DNA of 37,177 bases from an uncultured Bacteroides sp. (GTDB lineage Bacteria; Bacteroidota; Bacteroidia; Bacteroidales; Bacteroidaceae), in NCBI GenBank assembly GCA_946628545.1, contig CAMOWU010000024.1, forward strand, positions 1-37,177, written 5' to 3'. This document shows, in pieces, positions 24,120-33,133 of this stretch. Under the pieces are notes generated by a model. That model was not told the origin of the DNA and searched no databases. It was given only the letters and a program-made list of their open reading frames with translations. Made by a program: the position numbers and the translations under genes. Position 1 is the stretch's first letter; each line of letters begins with the position of its first letter.

Positions 24120-25763
24120 ATGATGACCGCAATACTCAAGTACACAAAATGGCTATGGCGGAATATGCATGGTGTCCGTTTGAACGACGCCATGCGTATT
24201 GCCATAGGAATGTTCAGGGTGTTGCTGGGGCTCTTTTTCATCTACATGAGCAAGCACTTCATAGATGTGACTACCATCAATGGATCGACTGAGGATATTG
24301 CATGGGAAGTGGCACTGCTTGCTTTGCTGAGTCTGGTGAATATCGGTATAGGGCAAGTGCAGTTTTATCTGCAAGTAAACGGCTCGGCTTTCCTCAACAA
24401 CAGCATACGGCTTCGAATCTTCTCGCATTTGTTTGAACGCAAGATGTACGAAGCCAAAGACATGCACACTGGCGACCTTACTTCACGACTGGGAACAGAT
24501 GTGAGTGTGGTTGCTGATGCCATCATCACACAGATACCGGGGTTCTTTATCACTCTCTTCCAGTTGATCGCAGCCTTCTATTTCATGACGCGTCTCGACC
24601 CTCATCTGGCGTGGATACTCGTGCTGCTCACGCCGATAGTGATGGGGGCTGGCAAATTCCTGTCTTCCCGACTCAGACGCATGACCAAAGACATACGGGA
24701 ACAGGACAGCCGCATTCAAGCGCTGCTGCAGGAAGGATTGCTACACAACGCCTTGCTCAAGTCGCTGGAGTCGGGAAGCCTCATCATCGGCAACCTCTCC
24801 GGCATGCAAACGGATCTGATTGAGAAAATCAGGAACAGAGCTAAATTCACCATGTTCACGCGATCGCTGATCTCCGTGTGTTTCAGTATGGGATATCTGA
24901 TCGCTTTTGTCTGGGGAGGCATGCAACTCAGATCGGGAGCTATCACCTTTGGTGTGATGACTTCCTTCCTGCAGCTGGTGGGACAAATCCAACGACCCAT
25001 CATCGACCTGATAGGAATCATACCCTCTTTCATCCATGCCACAACTTCCATTGACCGACTTGAGGAACTTGAGGGGTTACCCACAGAGGAACAGAAGGAG
25101 CCACTCAAGCTGAAGGGACAGTTAGGAGTGAGAGTGGACAATGTGGATTTCAAGTATGTGAAAGGTGATGAAACGATACTGAAGAATTTCAGCCACGATT
25201 TCCGACCTGGCAGCCACACAGCGATCGTAGGACGTACTGGCGTCGGAAAGACCACGCTCTTCCGTCTTCTCCTCGCTCTTGTCAGTCCAGACAAAGGAAG
25301 GCTGACTATTTACAATGATGAGGATGAACATCTTATTGATGTCTCGACCCGTATCAACTTTGTATTCGTTCCTCAGGGCAACACACTGCTCAGCGGAACA
25401 ATTCGGGAGAACTTGTTGCTGGCCAATGCTTACGCCACAGAAGAGGAAATGCTTGACGCACTTCACACTGCCGTCGCCGACTTCGTCCTGGAACTGCCTG
25501 AGGGACTGGACACGAGATGTGGGGAGCGGGGCAAAGGACTGAGTGAAGGACAAGCGCAACGCATAGCGATAGCGCGAGGACTGCTCAGACCAGGCAGTAT
25601 CTTGCTGCTCGACGAAATCAGTTCGTCGCTCGACATGAACACCGAGAAAGAGATGTTCGAACGCTTGTTCCGCAATTATCCAGACAAAACGATGATTTTC
25701 ATCACACACAGAGAAAAGGTGGGCGAGCTATGCGACAGCAGCCTTCGCATCGAACACGACTGA
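24120..25763 (+). CDS. ABC transporter, fused permease and ATPase
   Basis: A 547-residue half-transporter of the exporter type. About six membrane helices lie in residues 15-310, followed by an ATPase domain (about 330-547). Motifs are Walker A GRTGVGKTT (371-379), signature LSEGQ (474-478), Walker B ILLLDE (D498, E499), D-loop SSLD and H-loop ITHRE. There is no N-terminal C39 peptidase domain, so leader removal, if any, must be done by another protein such as the S26-type peptidase two genes upstream. It probably works as a homodimer exporting the cassette's product. ATG 24120 is followed by a second ATG at 24123. Confidence 0.9.
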   Translation: MMTAILKYTKWLWRNMHGVRLNDAMRIAIGMFRVLLGLFFIYMSKHFIDVTTINGSTEDIAWEVALLALLSLVNIGIGQVQFYLQVNGSAFLNNSIRLRIFSHLFERKMYEAKDMHTGDLTSRLGTDVSVVADAIITQIPGFFITLFQLIAAFYFMTRLDPHLAWILVLLTPIVMGAGKFLSSRLRRMTKDIREQDSRIQALLQEGLLHNALLKSLESGSLIIGNLSGMQTDLIEKIRNRAKFTMFTRSLISVCFSMGYLIAFVWGGMQLRSGAITFGVMTSFLQLVGQIQRPIIDLIGIIPSFIHATTSIDRLEELEGLPTEEQKEPLKLKGQLGVRVDNVDFKYVKGDETILKNFSHDFRPGSHTAIVGRTGVGKTTLFRLLLALVSPDKGRLTIYNDEDEHLIDVSTRINFVFVPQGNTLLSGTIRENLLLANAYATEEEMLDALHTAVADFVLELPEGLDTRCGERGKGLSEGQAQRIAIARGLLRPGSILLLDEISSSLDMNTEKEMFERLFRNYPDKTMIFITHREKVGELCDSSLRIEHD

Positions 25764-25804
25764 CAAACGATTGATCTTACGCCTATTTTTCCACATCATT
25801 CTAT

Positions 25805-26668
25805 ATGAACAAACTGATTACATTAGCATTGATTATGCTCAGCACATTCAGCTCAGCCTCAGCCCAACAGGTCATCGACATCGACCTTTGGACCAGTGGA
25901 CTACCCAACAGCAATGGCATCGACAAGACCGAACCCTACGATGATGCCAAGCGAAATTTCAAACCCTCTATCCGAGTCTTCCTGCCTGAAGCTGACAAAG
26001 CCACCGGAGCAGCAGTAGTGGCATGCCCTGGAGGTGGATACGACCATCTCGCACTCGAACATGAAGGCTACGACTGGAGCAATTTCTTCAACGAACGTGG
26101 AATTGCCTATGCTGTGCTGAAATACAGAATGCCACACGGAAACAAGGAGGTGCCTATCAGCGATGCCAACGAGGCACTCAACGTGGTACGTCAACATGCG
26201 CAGTCGTGGAACATCGACCCACAGAAAGTGGGTATCATGGGATCTTCGGCAGGAGGCCACCTTGCCACAACCATAGCCACACACAGCCAACACGACACAG
26301 CACCTAATTTCCAGATACTGTTCTATCCCGTGGTGACTTTCAACCTGCAATACACGCACAAAGGTTCGCGCTACAACCTTATCGGAAAAGACGCTGATGA
26401 AGAACAAGCCGACCTTTACAGCAATGAAAAGCAAGTCAATGACAACACACCACCAGCCATCATACTCCTTTCTGACGACGATGGCGCTGTTCCATCCTAT
26501 AATGGTGTCAACTACTACTTGGCATTGAAAGACAAAGGAATACCTGCAAGCCTGCATGTCTATCCGTCAGGAGGACATGGATGGGGATTTAGGTCAACAT
26601 TCAGATTCCATGAAGAAATGCTCGCTGATCTTGACGCATGGCTCAAAGCCATGAAACTGGGAGATTAG
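25805..26668 (+). CDS. Secreted alpha/beta-hydrolase, probable (acetyl)xylan or carbohydrate esterase
   Basis: A 287-residue protein with a signal peptide (about 1-20, ending SASAQ). The fold markers are CPGGGYDHLALEHEG (oxyanion region) and the nucleophile elbow GSSAGG with Ser148. The acid is likely in LLSDDDGAVP, and the histidine is in GGHGWG. These match BD-FAE-like esterases often linked to xylanases. It may remove acetyl or feruloyl groups from plant polysaccharide in the periplasm. It lies 41 bp after the ABC exporter with no promoter of its own visible, yet functionally fits the GH51 gene downstream. Confidence 0.85.
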   Translation: MNKLITLALIMLSTFSSASAQQVIDIDLWTSGLPNSNGIDKTEPYDDAKRNFKPSIRVFLPEADKATGAAVVACPGGGYDHLALEHEGYDWSNFFNERGIAYAVLKYRMPHGNKEVPISDANEALNVVRQHAQSWNIDPQKVGIMGSSAGGHLATTIATHSQHDTAPNFQILFYPVVTFNLQYTHKGSRYNLIGKDADEEQADLYSNEKQVNDNTPPAIILLSDDDGAVPSYNGVNYYLALKDKGIPASLHVYPSGGHGWGFRSTFRFHEEMLADLDAWLKAMKLGD

Positions 26669-26685
26669 ATTTTTCTTCATTCTGT

Positions 26686-26717
26686 ATCGAAAACTTCGAT
26701 AATTGTATGTAAATTTG
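26686..26717 (+). promoter_or_regulatory. GH51 promoter with overlapping palindrome
   Basis: TAAATTTG at 26710-26717 is a perfect -7 element. A palindrome, TATCGAA-AAC-TTCGATA (26685-26701), covers the expected -33 area and could be an operator. The leader to the ATG at 26759 is about 35 nt. Confidence 0.5.
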
Positions 26718-26758
26718 CATAAACAAGTAAAAACAACAACTAACTTTAACACACATTT

Positions 26759-28738
26759 ATGAAAAGATTGACGACAACATTATCCGCGATGGCCTTGGCA
26801 CTGGGGGTATGCGCACAGGGACATCAGTTCGACATCAACACGAGTAAAGTGGGTGCGCCAGTGCAACCTACCATGTATGGAATCTTCTTCGAAGACATCA
26901 ACTATGCTGCCGACGGAGGTCTCTACGGCGAGCTGGTGAAGAACCGCTCGTTTGAGTTCCCCGACCACTACATGGGCTGGAACATCTATGGCAACATCAA
27001 GCTCCTCAACGACGGACCTTTCGACAAGAATCCTCACTACGTACGCCTCGGCTATTCTGGCCACAGCGACAAGTTCTCAGGACTGGAGAACGAGGGATAC
27101 TTCGGCATAGGATATGAAAGGGATGCGGAATACCGCTTCTCTGTTTGGGCACGTGTGCCAGAAGGAGGCGAGGCCAACGTCAGAGTGATGCTTTGCGATC
27201 CCGCTACCATGGGCGAACGTCAGCAGTTTGCCGAACAAACAGTAAAAGTCACTTCTAAGGAGTGGAAGAAATACCAAGTGGTGCTGAAAGCCAACAAAAC
27301 CGTCAACAAGGGTTCTCTCCGACTGATGCTCGCCCGCAACAGCGCTGTGGTTGACTTGGAGCATATAAGCCTCTTCCCCGTCGATACTTGGAAAGGACGT
27401 GAGAACGGTATGCGCAAAGACCTGGCTCAGGCTCTTGCCGACCTTCATCCAGGTGTGTTCCGATTCCCAGGTGGATGTATTGTGGAAGGTACTGACCTCG
27501 ACACTCGCTACCAATGGAAGAACTCTGTAGGCCCAGTTGAAAACCGTCCGCTCAATGAGAACCGCTGGCATTACACGTTCGACTACCGCTTCTTCCCCGA
27601 CTATTTCCAGAGCTATGGACTGGGATTCTTCGAGTATTTCCAGCTTTGCGAGGACTTTGGGTCTGAAGCTTTGCCCGTAGTCAGCGTCGGACTCTCCTGC
27701 GAGTTCCAAAACGGCGCCGAAATGAGCCCTGCACACGTACCTCTCGACCAACTCCAACCTTACATCGACGACGTCATCGACCTCATTGAGTTCGCTAATG
27801 GCGATCCTGCCAAGAACAAGTGGGCAAAACTGCGCGCCGACATGGGACATCCAGAGGCTTTCGGACTGAAATATGTGGCTATCGGCAATGAGCAGTGGGG
27901 AGAGATCTATCCCGAGCATCTCCAGCCTTTTCTCGATCAAGTACGCAAGGTGCATCCCGAAATCAAGATCATCGGTACTTCAGGACCTGACTCTGAAGGC
28001 AAGCAGTTTGATTATCTCTGGCCTGAAATGAAGAGAATGAAAGCTGATTTGGTTGACGAGCACTTCTACCGTCCTGAATCATGGTTCCTGGCACAGGGCA
28101 ATCGCTACGACAACTATGACCGCAAGGGACCGAAAGTGTTTGCCGGTGAGTATGCCTGCCATGGCAGGGGCAAGAAGTGGAACCACTTCGAGGCTGCACT
28201 GCTCGAGGCTGCTTTCATGACGGGTATGGAGCGCAATGCCGACATCGTACACATGGCTACCTACGCACCGCTCTTCGCACACATTGAAGGTTGGCAGTGG
28301 AGACCCGACATGATCTGGTTCGACAACTTGCGCTCAATGCGCTCATGCTCCTACTACGTGCAACAGATGTTCTCACTCAACAAGGGATCAAATGTCATTC
28401 CTTTGACCATGAACAAGAAACCTGTGGCTGGCAACGCCGACCAGGATGGTCTCTTCGCCAGCGCCGTGGTGGAGAAAGCAACCGGAGAAGTGATCGTGAA
28501 GGTTGTGAACACCAGCGACAAGGCACAGGAAGTGACACTGAACCTCAAGGGACTGAAGGCCAAGAACACTTACGAAGGCACCCTGACCTCATACTCTGCC
28601 GACAACATGGACGGAGAGAACACACTTGACCAACCCACCAAGTATGTGCCAAAGACAAACAGCATAAAGGTGGAAGGCAACACCTACACCACATCGGTGC
28701 CTGCCAAGACTTTCTATATGTTCAAAATCAAGAAGTAA
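26759..28738 (+). CDS. Alpha-L-arabinofuranosidase, glycoside hydrolase family 51
   Basis: A 659-residue secreted enzyme with a signal peptide (about 1-20). GH51 N-terminal motifs are PTMYGIFFEDINYAADGG. A CBM4-like beta domain occupies about residues 75-205 (GYERDAEYRFSVWARVPEGG). The catalytic barrel begins near GVFRFPGGCIVEG. The acid/base glutamate is E378 in IGNEQWG and the nucleophile E464 in FAGEYACH. It removes arabinose side chains from arabinoxylan or arabinan. It has its own promoter and a strong terminator, so it is a single-gene unit next to other side-chain enzymes. Confidence 0.95.
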   Translation: MKRLTTTLSAMALALGVCAQGHQFDINTSKVGAPVQPTMYGIFFEDINYAADGGLYGELVKNRSFEFPDHYMGWNIYGNIKLLNDGPFDKNPHYVRLGYSGHSDKFSGLENEGYFGIGYERDAEYRFSVWARVPEGGEANVRVMLCDPATMGERQQFAEQTVKVTSKEWKKYQVVLKANKTVNKGSLRLMLARNSAVVDLEHISLFPVDTWKGRENGMRKDLAQALADLHPGVFRFPGGCIVEGTDLDTRYQWKNSVGPVENRPLNENRWHYTFDYRFFPDYFQSYGLGFFEYFQLCEDFGSEALPVVSVGLSCEFQNGAEMSPAHVPLDQLQPYIDDVIDLIEFANGDPAKNKWAKLRADMGHPEAFGLKYVAIGNEQWGEIYPEHLQPFLDQVRKVHPEIKIIGTSGPDSEGKQFDYLWPEMKRMKADLVDEHFYRPESWFLAQGNRYDNYDRKGPKVFAGEYACHGRGKKWNHFEAALLEAAFMTGMERNADIVHMATYAPLFAHIEGWQWRPDMIWFDNLRSMRSCSYYVQQMFSLNKGSNVIPLTMNKKPVAGNADQDGLFASAVVEKATGEVIVKVVNTSDKAQEVTLNLKGLKAKNTYEGTLTSYSADNMDGENTLDQPTKYVPKTNSIKVEGNTYTTSVPAKTFYMFKIKK

Positions 28739-28763
28739 GGACAATACCTTATCTTATATACAG

Positions 28764-28792
28764 CACGGGATGCAGCCAAGCTGCATCCCGTG
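28764..28792 (+). terminator. Terminator after the GH51 gene
   Basis: The 13-bp perfect stem CACGGGATGCAGC / GCTGCATCCCGTG with a three-base loop is followed by TATAATTAT rather than a pure T run. Confidence 0.7.
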
Positions 28793-28862
28793 TATAATTA
28801 TCGGAATCATCAATCCTGTATCCATATTCCGCAACATTAATCTTATCAACAAATATCGTCAA

Positions 28863-29855
28863 ATGATCAAATTTCTCCAGGCTGCAAGCCGGTGGCTCGC
28901 CTCCTACACATCTTACTTCATCATCGGCATAGCTGTGGTCACTTTCTTTATCCCTGATTTGTTCGTATGGGTAAAAGGACATGCACAAACAGCCATTTTG
29001 GGATTCATCATGCTCACCATGGGACTGACGCTGTCAACCACAGATTTCAAGGTGCTGCTCAGCAGGCCACTCGATATCTTTATCGGTGCATGCGCACAGT
29101 TCATACTGATGCCTTTGATTGCCTACACATTGGTGCATGTGTTTCAGCTTGACCGCCAACTGGCTATCGGCATTCTGCTGGTTGGTTGCTGTCCGGGAGG
29201 TGTGTCCAGCAATATCATGTCTTATCTCTGCAACGGCGATGTGGCTTTCTCTGTGGGTATGACTTGTGCGTCCACACTTCTGGCTCCTGTGATGACACCA
29301 TTGCTGATGCAACTGACTGCTGGGGAAATCGTGGAAATCGACACGGTGGGAATGTTTGTCAATATCCTGATCGTCACCATTATCCCCGTAGGGATTGGCG
29401 CTTTGCTCAATTACTACTACAGCCGCAAAGAGGAGTTCAAGACCATCCAGAGCGTCATGCCTGGATTCAGTGTCTTAGGGCTTGCCTGCATTGTGGGAGG
29501 AGTGATCAGTGCGGTACACGACAAACTGGTAGCCAACGGAATGGAAGTGTTCCTCTGGACTTTCTTTATCGTACTATGCCACAACAGCATAGGATACCTG
29601 CTGGGCTATATAACAGGAAAGTTCTGCCGTTTCAACACGGCCAAAAAACGCACCATCAGCATCGAAGTGGGGATGCAGAACGCAGGACTGGCTACCAATC
29701 TGGCATCCAACTTCTTCTTGGCAACCAATCCGCTTTCTGTAGTGCCTTGCGCCATCAGCTGCGCTTGGCATTCCATTTCCGGCACAATCCTCGCCAGCAT
29801 CTTCAAGGCAAGCGACACCTGGAAGAAGGGTCAAGGCAAGGAGGTTTCCCTATAG
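28863..29855 (+). CDS. Bile acid:sodium symporter (BASS) family transporter
   Basis: The 330-residue protein has about nine to ten membrane helices. BASS family markers are MLTMGLTLSTTDFKVLL, CCPGGVSSNIMSYLCNGDVAFSV and the helix-crossing segment VGMQNAGLATNLASNFF. These regions hold the sodium sites. Bacterial members carry bile acids, pantothenate (PanS) or other organic anions; the PanS type fits the sequence at least as well as a bile-acid carrier. ATG 28863 (MIKFLQAASRW) was chosen because the longer frame adds about 30 residues overlapping the GH51 terminator. The 3' end overlaps the convergent CE15 gene by 25 bp. Confidence 0.87.
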   Translation: MIKFLQAASRWLASYTSYFIIGIAVVTFFIPDLFVWVKGHAQTAILGFIMLTMGLTLSTTDFKVLLSRPLDIFIGACAQFILMPLIAYTLVHVFQLDRQLAIGILLVGCCPGGVSSNIMSYLCNGDVAFSVGMTCASTLLAPVMTPLLMQLTAGEIVEIDTVGMFVNILIVTIIPVGIGALLNYYYSRKEEFKTIQSVMPGFSVLGLACIVGGVISAVHDKLVANGMEVFLWTFFIVLCHNSIGYLLGYITGKFCRFNTAKKRTISIEVGMQNAGLATNLASNFFLATNPLSVVPCAISCAWHSISGTILASIFKASDTWKKGQGKEVSL

Positions 29856-31030
29856 ATGGTATTGACTCCCTGCTTGCCTAAAAGGAACTTGTCGATATAG
29901 GCTTCCACTACAGGATATTGGTTCTCGGGAAGCCTGCAATGGGGATGACCACCGATAATGGAATAGCCCACACGGTCCTCAATGCCGAATTTACGCCACA
30001 CTTCAATGGCGGCATTCATCGAAACTTGGGCTGATGGGTCGGCCAACCATTTGTAGTCGGGGTTGCCCAGCATCAACAATGCTCGCGGACACACCAAGGC
30101 ACAAAGGGAATGATGGTCGTGGGGAAGGAGATAGACATTGTCGTCGGAAAAACGCTCCTTCATGCTTTCCTTGAACCAGTGGTAGTCGGTCTTCTCCAGA
30201 CATTCCACACTGTCAACCTGATGCGAAACGCGCCAAGCGGCTGCGCCTCCACCACCAGGTTCCTGAGTGATGACCAGGGCAACACGCTCGTCGAGAGCAC
30301 CACAGAAAAGGGCCATCTTGCCTGCGTATGAACAGCCCGTCACACCAATATGCGACAGGTCGATTCGGGTCTTCTCCTCGCCCAACTGCTGCAAGCCATC
30401 GATCAGACGACTGAAGCCCCATGCCCACTGGCTATAGGCTCCGTTGTCCTTGAGGTGAGGATAAAGACGGTCGAAATTGTGTTCGCCGCGCTCATGATGC
30501 TGACGCCATTGGGAATAATCATTGACCTGCGCTTCATGGAACGTCATGGTGGCGATACCTTTCTTCTCAATCAGCTCCATAGGCAGGGAAATCATGCTGG
30601 TGCCTATCATCAGAGGATAAGGGGCATGACCGGTTTCTGGATAATGGATGGTGGATGTGAGCAGCAAGTGCTGACCATTCACGGTCACCTCCACCTTAAG
30701 TGTGTCGCCCGACATCATGGCTTGGATGTTCTCGGGAGCAACTGATGGTTTCTCTCCTATCTCATATTCCTCAAGGTCAGAGATGATCTCTTCCCTGCGG
30801 TTCTCCCATTCGTAGATGCTGTTCACTGGCTGTCCGGAGACGCGCGACAGGAGCGGATTGGGCAGTTCGCGAATGGGTTTGAGACTCTTGAAAGGAGTGG
30901 GCTGGACTTCAGCAACACTCGTCTTTTCCTTGCTGAACACGTAAGGAGGCACTTCTGTTTGCGCGGTTGCCATCTCGGCTGAGAGAAGACATCCAACCAG
31001 TGTCGTGGTGATAAAAGTGAATCTTCCCAT
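29831..31030 (-). CDS. Glucuronoyl esterase, carbohydrate esterase family 15
   Basis: A 399-residue secreted enzyme, with signal peptide about 1-23 from ATG 31030 (MGRFTF...). It splits ester bonds between lignin and 4-O-methyl-glucuronic acid of xylan. CE15 signatures are AWGFSRLIDGL, VTGCSYAGKMAL (nucleophile Ser234), QEPGGGGAAAWR (Glu257, the catalytic-acid position of fungal enzymes), LPHDHHSLCALVCPRALL and GGHPHCRLPENQ (catalytic His). The canonical motif is GCSRxGK; here the Arg is Tyr. It is the last gene of the manA-OPT-CE15 run, after a 96-bp gap that holds a hairpin. An upstream in-frame start would disrupt the signal peptide. Confidence 0.88.
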   Translation of the reverse strand: MGRFTFITTTLVGCLLSAEMATAQTEVPPYVFSKEKTSVAEVQPTPFKSLKPIRELPNPLLSRVSGQPVNSIYEWENRREEIISDLEEYEIGEKPSVAPENIQAMMSGDTLKVEVTVNGQHLLLTSTIHYPETGHAPYPLMIGTSMISLPMELIEKKGIATMTFHEAQVNDYSQWRQHHERGEHNFDRLYPHLKDNGAYSQWAWGFSRLIDGLQQLGEEKTRIDLSHIGVTGCSYAGKMALFCGALDERVALVITQEPGGGGAAAWRVSHQVDSVECLEKTDYHWFKESMKERFSDDNVYLLPHDHHSLCALVCPRALLMLGNPDYKWLADPSAQVSMNAAIEVWRKFGIEDRVGYSIIGGHPHCRLPENQYPVVEAYIDKFLLGKQGVNTIYRETSLP

Positions 31031-31046
31031 AGTTATTTGGTTTTTA

Positions 31047-31076
31047 TCGAGGCTCAGCAACAAGGCTGAGCCTCGA
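31047..31076 (+). terminator. Hairpin between OPT and CE15 genes
   Basis: The 12-bp perfect stem TCGAGGCTCAGC / GCTGAGCCTCGA has a six-base loop. A run of six T follows it on the plus strand (31080-31086), so the terminator orientation is against the genes on either side. On the minus strand it has no T run, so it may only slow read-through from OPT into CE15. Confidence 0.55.
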
Positions 31077-31126
31077 AGTGTTTTTTAATTAGGTATATTT
31101 ATTTTCGGTAGGTTCAGAACCTTTTC

Positions 31127-33118
31127 TTAGTTTTTCTTGACGCTTGTGGCCTTGACAAAGTAGATGATGAGCAGGATATAGGCTACCAGACTGCAGACTT
31201 CCGAAAGGCTGTTGCTCAACCATTCATCGTCCACCAAGTTGATGCCGCCAAAACGCATCAGTGCACTCACCACACCCATCAGGGCACCTCCAGCAATGAA
31301 TCCAGAGGCAATCAGTGTGCCTTTCTCACCGCGCTCCTTATTCTGGGCCTCGTCCTTTGAGCGGGTGGTCACATACCAGTTGATCAAACCTCCCACGAAC
31401 AGAGGAATATTCAGTTCCATCGGGATGAACATACCTAAGGCAAATGCCAAGGCGGGAACCTTACAAAGAGTCAGCACAATAGCCAGGGCGGCTCCGATTC
31501 CGTAAAGCACCCAAGGGGCACCCACACCATTCATCAATGGTTCGATGACTGCTGCCATGGCATTGGCCTGAGGGGCAGCCAACTGACCGCTGGTGAAGCC
31601 ATAGGTCTTGTTGAGGATAATCATCACTCCACCCACTGTGGCAGCGGAAACCAGAGTACCAAGAAATTTCCATGTCTCCTGCTTCGAAGGGGTGGTACCA
31701 AGCCAGTAGCCAATCTTCAAGTCGGTGATGAAACAGCCTGCCATGGACAGAGCGGTGCAGACCACTCCACCCATGATGAGGGCGGCGACCATACCGCTCG
31801 GGCCTTTCAGTCCCACAGCCACCATCACCACGCTGGCAAGAATCAGAGTCATCAACGTCATGCCCGACACGGGGTTCGAACCCACAATGGCGATGGCATT
31901 GGCGGCTACAGTGGTGAAGAGAAACGCGATGACTGCCACCAACAGGATGCCAACGACTGCTTGGACGAGATTGCCGTCAAAAACACCCAGCAGGAAGAAG
32001 ACAAAGGTGACGATGATAGTGATAATGGTGCCGATAATGATGAACTTCATGCTCAAATCGCGATTGGTGCGACTTTCAACGGTCTTCTCACCACCCTTGT
32101 TCTTCATTTCTGAAGCGGCAAGTCCAACTGCGCTCTTGATGATGCCCCACGAACGGATGATACCGATGATGCCAGCCATGGCAATACCGCCTATACCGAT
32201 GCTCTTGCCATAAGAAGTGAAGATCATTTCAGGAGTCATGTCGCCAACAGCGGTGTCGATGGCTGGGTTCCATTGGTTGAGAACGGTGTCGGGGAAAATA
32301 AGAGCCATTCCTGGAACCAGAATCCACCAGACAAACAAAGAACCCAAACAGATGATGATGGCGTACTTCAGTCCGATGATATAGCCAAGACCCAAAACGG
32401 CTGCGCCGGTGTTGACCTTGAAGACCAGTTTGGCCTTGTCTGCCAACTGAACACCCCAATCCACTACTCGCGTGGTGAAGTTCTCATTCCACCAGCCGAA
32501 GGTGGCAACGATGAAATCATACAGACCACCTACCACACCCGCAATGAGCAAGGGCTTGGCCTGGCTGCCGCCTTTCTCGCCACTCACCAGCACCTGGGTA
32601 GTGGCTGTCGCCTCTGGAAATGGGTATTTGCCATGCATCTCCTTGACAAAATACTTGCGGAAAGGAATGAGGAAAAGGATGCCGATAATACCTCCGAGCA
32701 ACGAACTGATGAAGACCTTCATGAAAGAGGCGGTCATCTCGGGATATTTCGCCTGAAGGATATAAATGGCGGGAAGGGTGAAGATGGCACCTGCGACCAC
32801 TGCACCCGAACAAGCTCCGATACTCTGGATAATGACGTTCTCTCCCAAGGCCTTGTTGCGCTTGGCGGCTGTCGAGACGCCCACAGCAATGATGGCGATG
32901 GGAATGGCTGCCTCAAAGACTTGTCCTACCTTCAGCCCCAGATAAGCGGCGGCGGCAGAAAAGACGATGGCCATGATGATACCCCATGTCACCGACCAGC
33001 CGTTCACCTCGGGATAGGTCTGGTCGGGCCGCATGATGGGTTCATACTTCTCGCCTTCTCTCAGTTCGCGGAAGGCGTTTTCCGGCAGTTGCATTTCTTT
33101 GAATTCTTCGTTTTCCAT
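31127..33118 (-). CDS. OPT family oligopeptide transporter
   Basis: The 663-residue membrane protein has about 15-16 hydrophobic segments. It starts with a soluble N-terminus (MQLPENAFRELREGEKYEP), then PEVNGWSVTWGIIMAIVFSAAAAYLGLKVGQVFEA, described here as the first two helices. The OPT-typical HGKYPFPEATATTQVLVSGEKGG loop lies at about residues 160-182. It is a bacterial-type OPT, probably importing small peptides or metal-peptide complexes by proton symport. It starts 15 bp after manA, so the two are co-transcribed, although a metabolic link is not obvious. Confidence 0.92.
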   Translation of the reverse strand: MENEEFKEMQLPENAFRELREGEKYEPIMRPDQTYPEVNGWSVTWGIIMAIVFSAAAAYLGLKVGQVFEAAIPIAIIAVGVSTAAKRNKALGENVIIQSIGACSGAVVAGAIFTLPAIYILQAKYPEMTASFMKVFISSLLGGIIGILFLIPFRKYFVKEMHGKYPFPEATATTQVLVSGEKGGSQAKPLLIAGVVGGLYDFIVATFGWWNENFTTRVVDWGVQLADKAKLVFKVNTGAAVLGLGYIIGLKYAIIICLGSLFVWWILVPGMALIFPDTVLNQWNPAIDTAVGDMTPEMIFTSYGKSIGIGGIAMAGIIGIIRSWGIIKSAVGLAASEMKNKGGEKTVESRTNRDLSMKFIIIGTIITIIVTFVFFLLGVFDGNLVQAVVGILLVAVIAFLFTTVAANAIAIVGSNPVSGMTLMTLILASVVMVAVGLKGPSGMVAALIMGGVVCTALSMAGCFITDLKIGYWLGTTPSKQETWKFLGTLVSAATVGGVMIILNKTYGFTSGQLAAPQANAMAAVIEPLMNGVGAPWVLYGIGAALAIVLTLCKVPALAFALGMFIPMELNIPLFVGGLINWYVTTRSKDEAQNKERGEKGTLIASGFIAGGALMGVVSALMRFGGINLVDDEWLSNSLSEVCSLVAYILLIIYFVKATSVKKN

Positions 33119-33133
33119 GATTCTTCTATGTTG

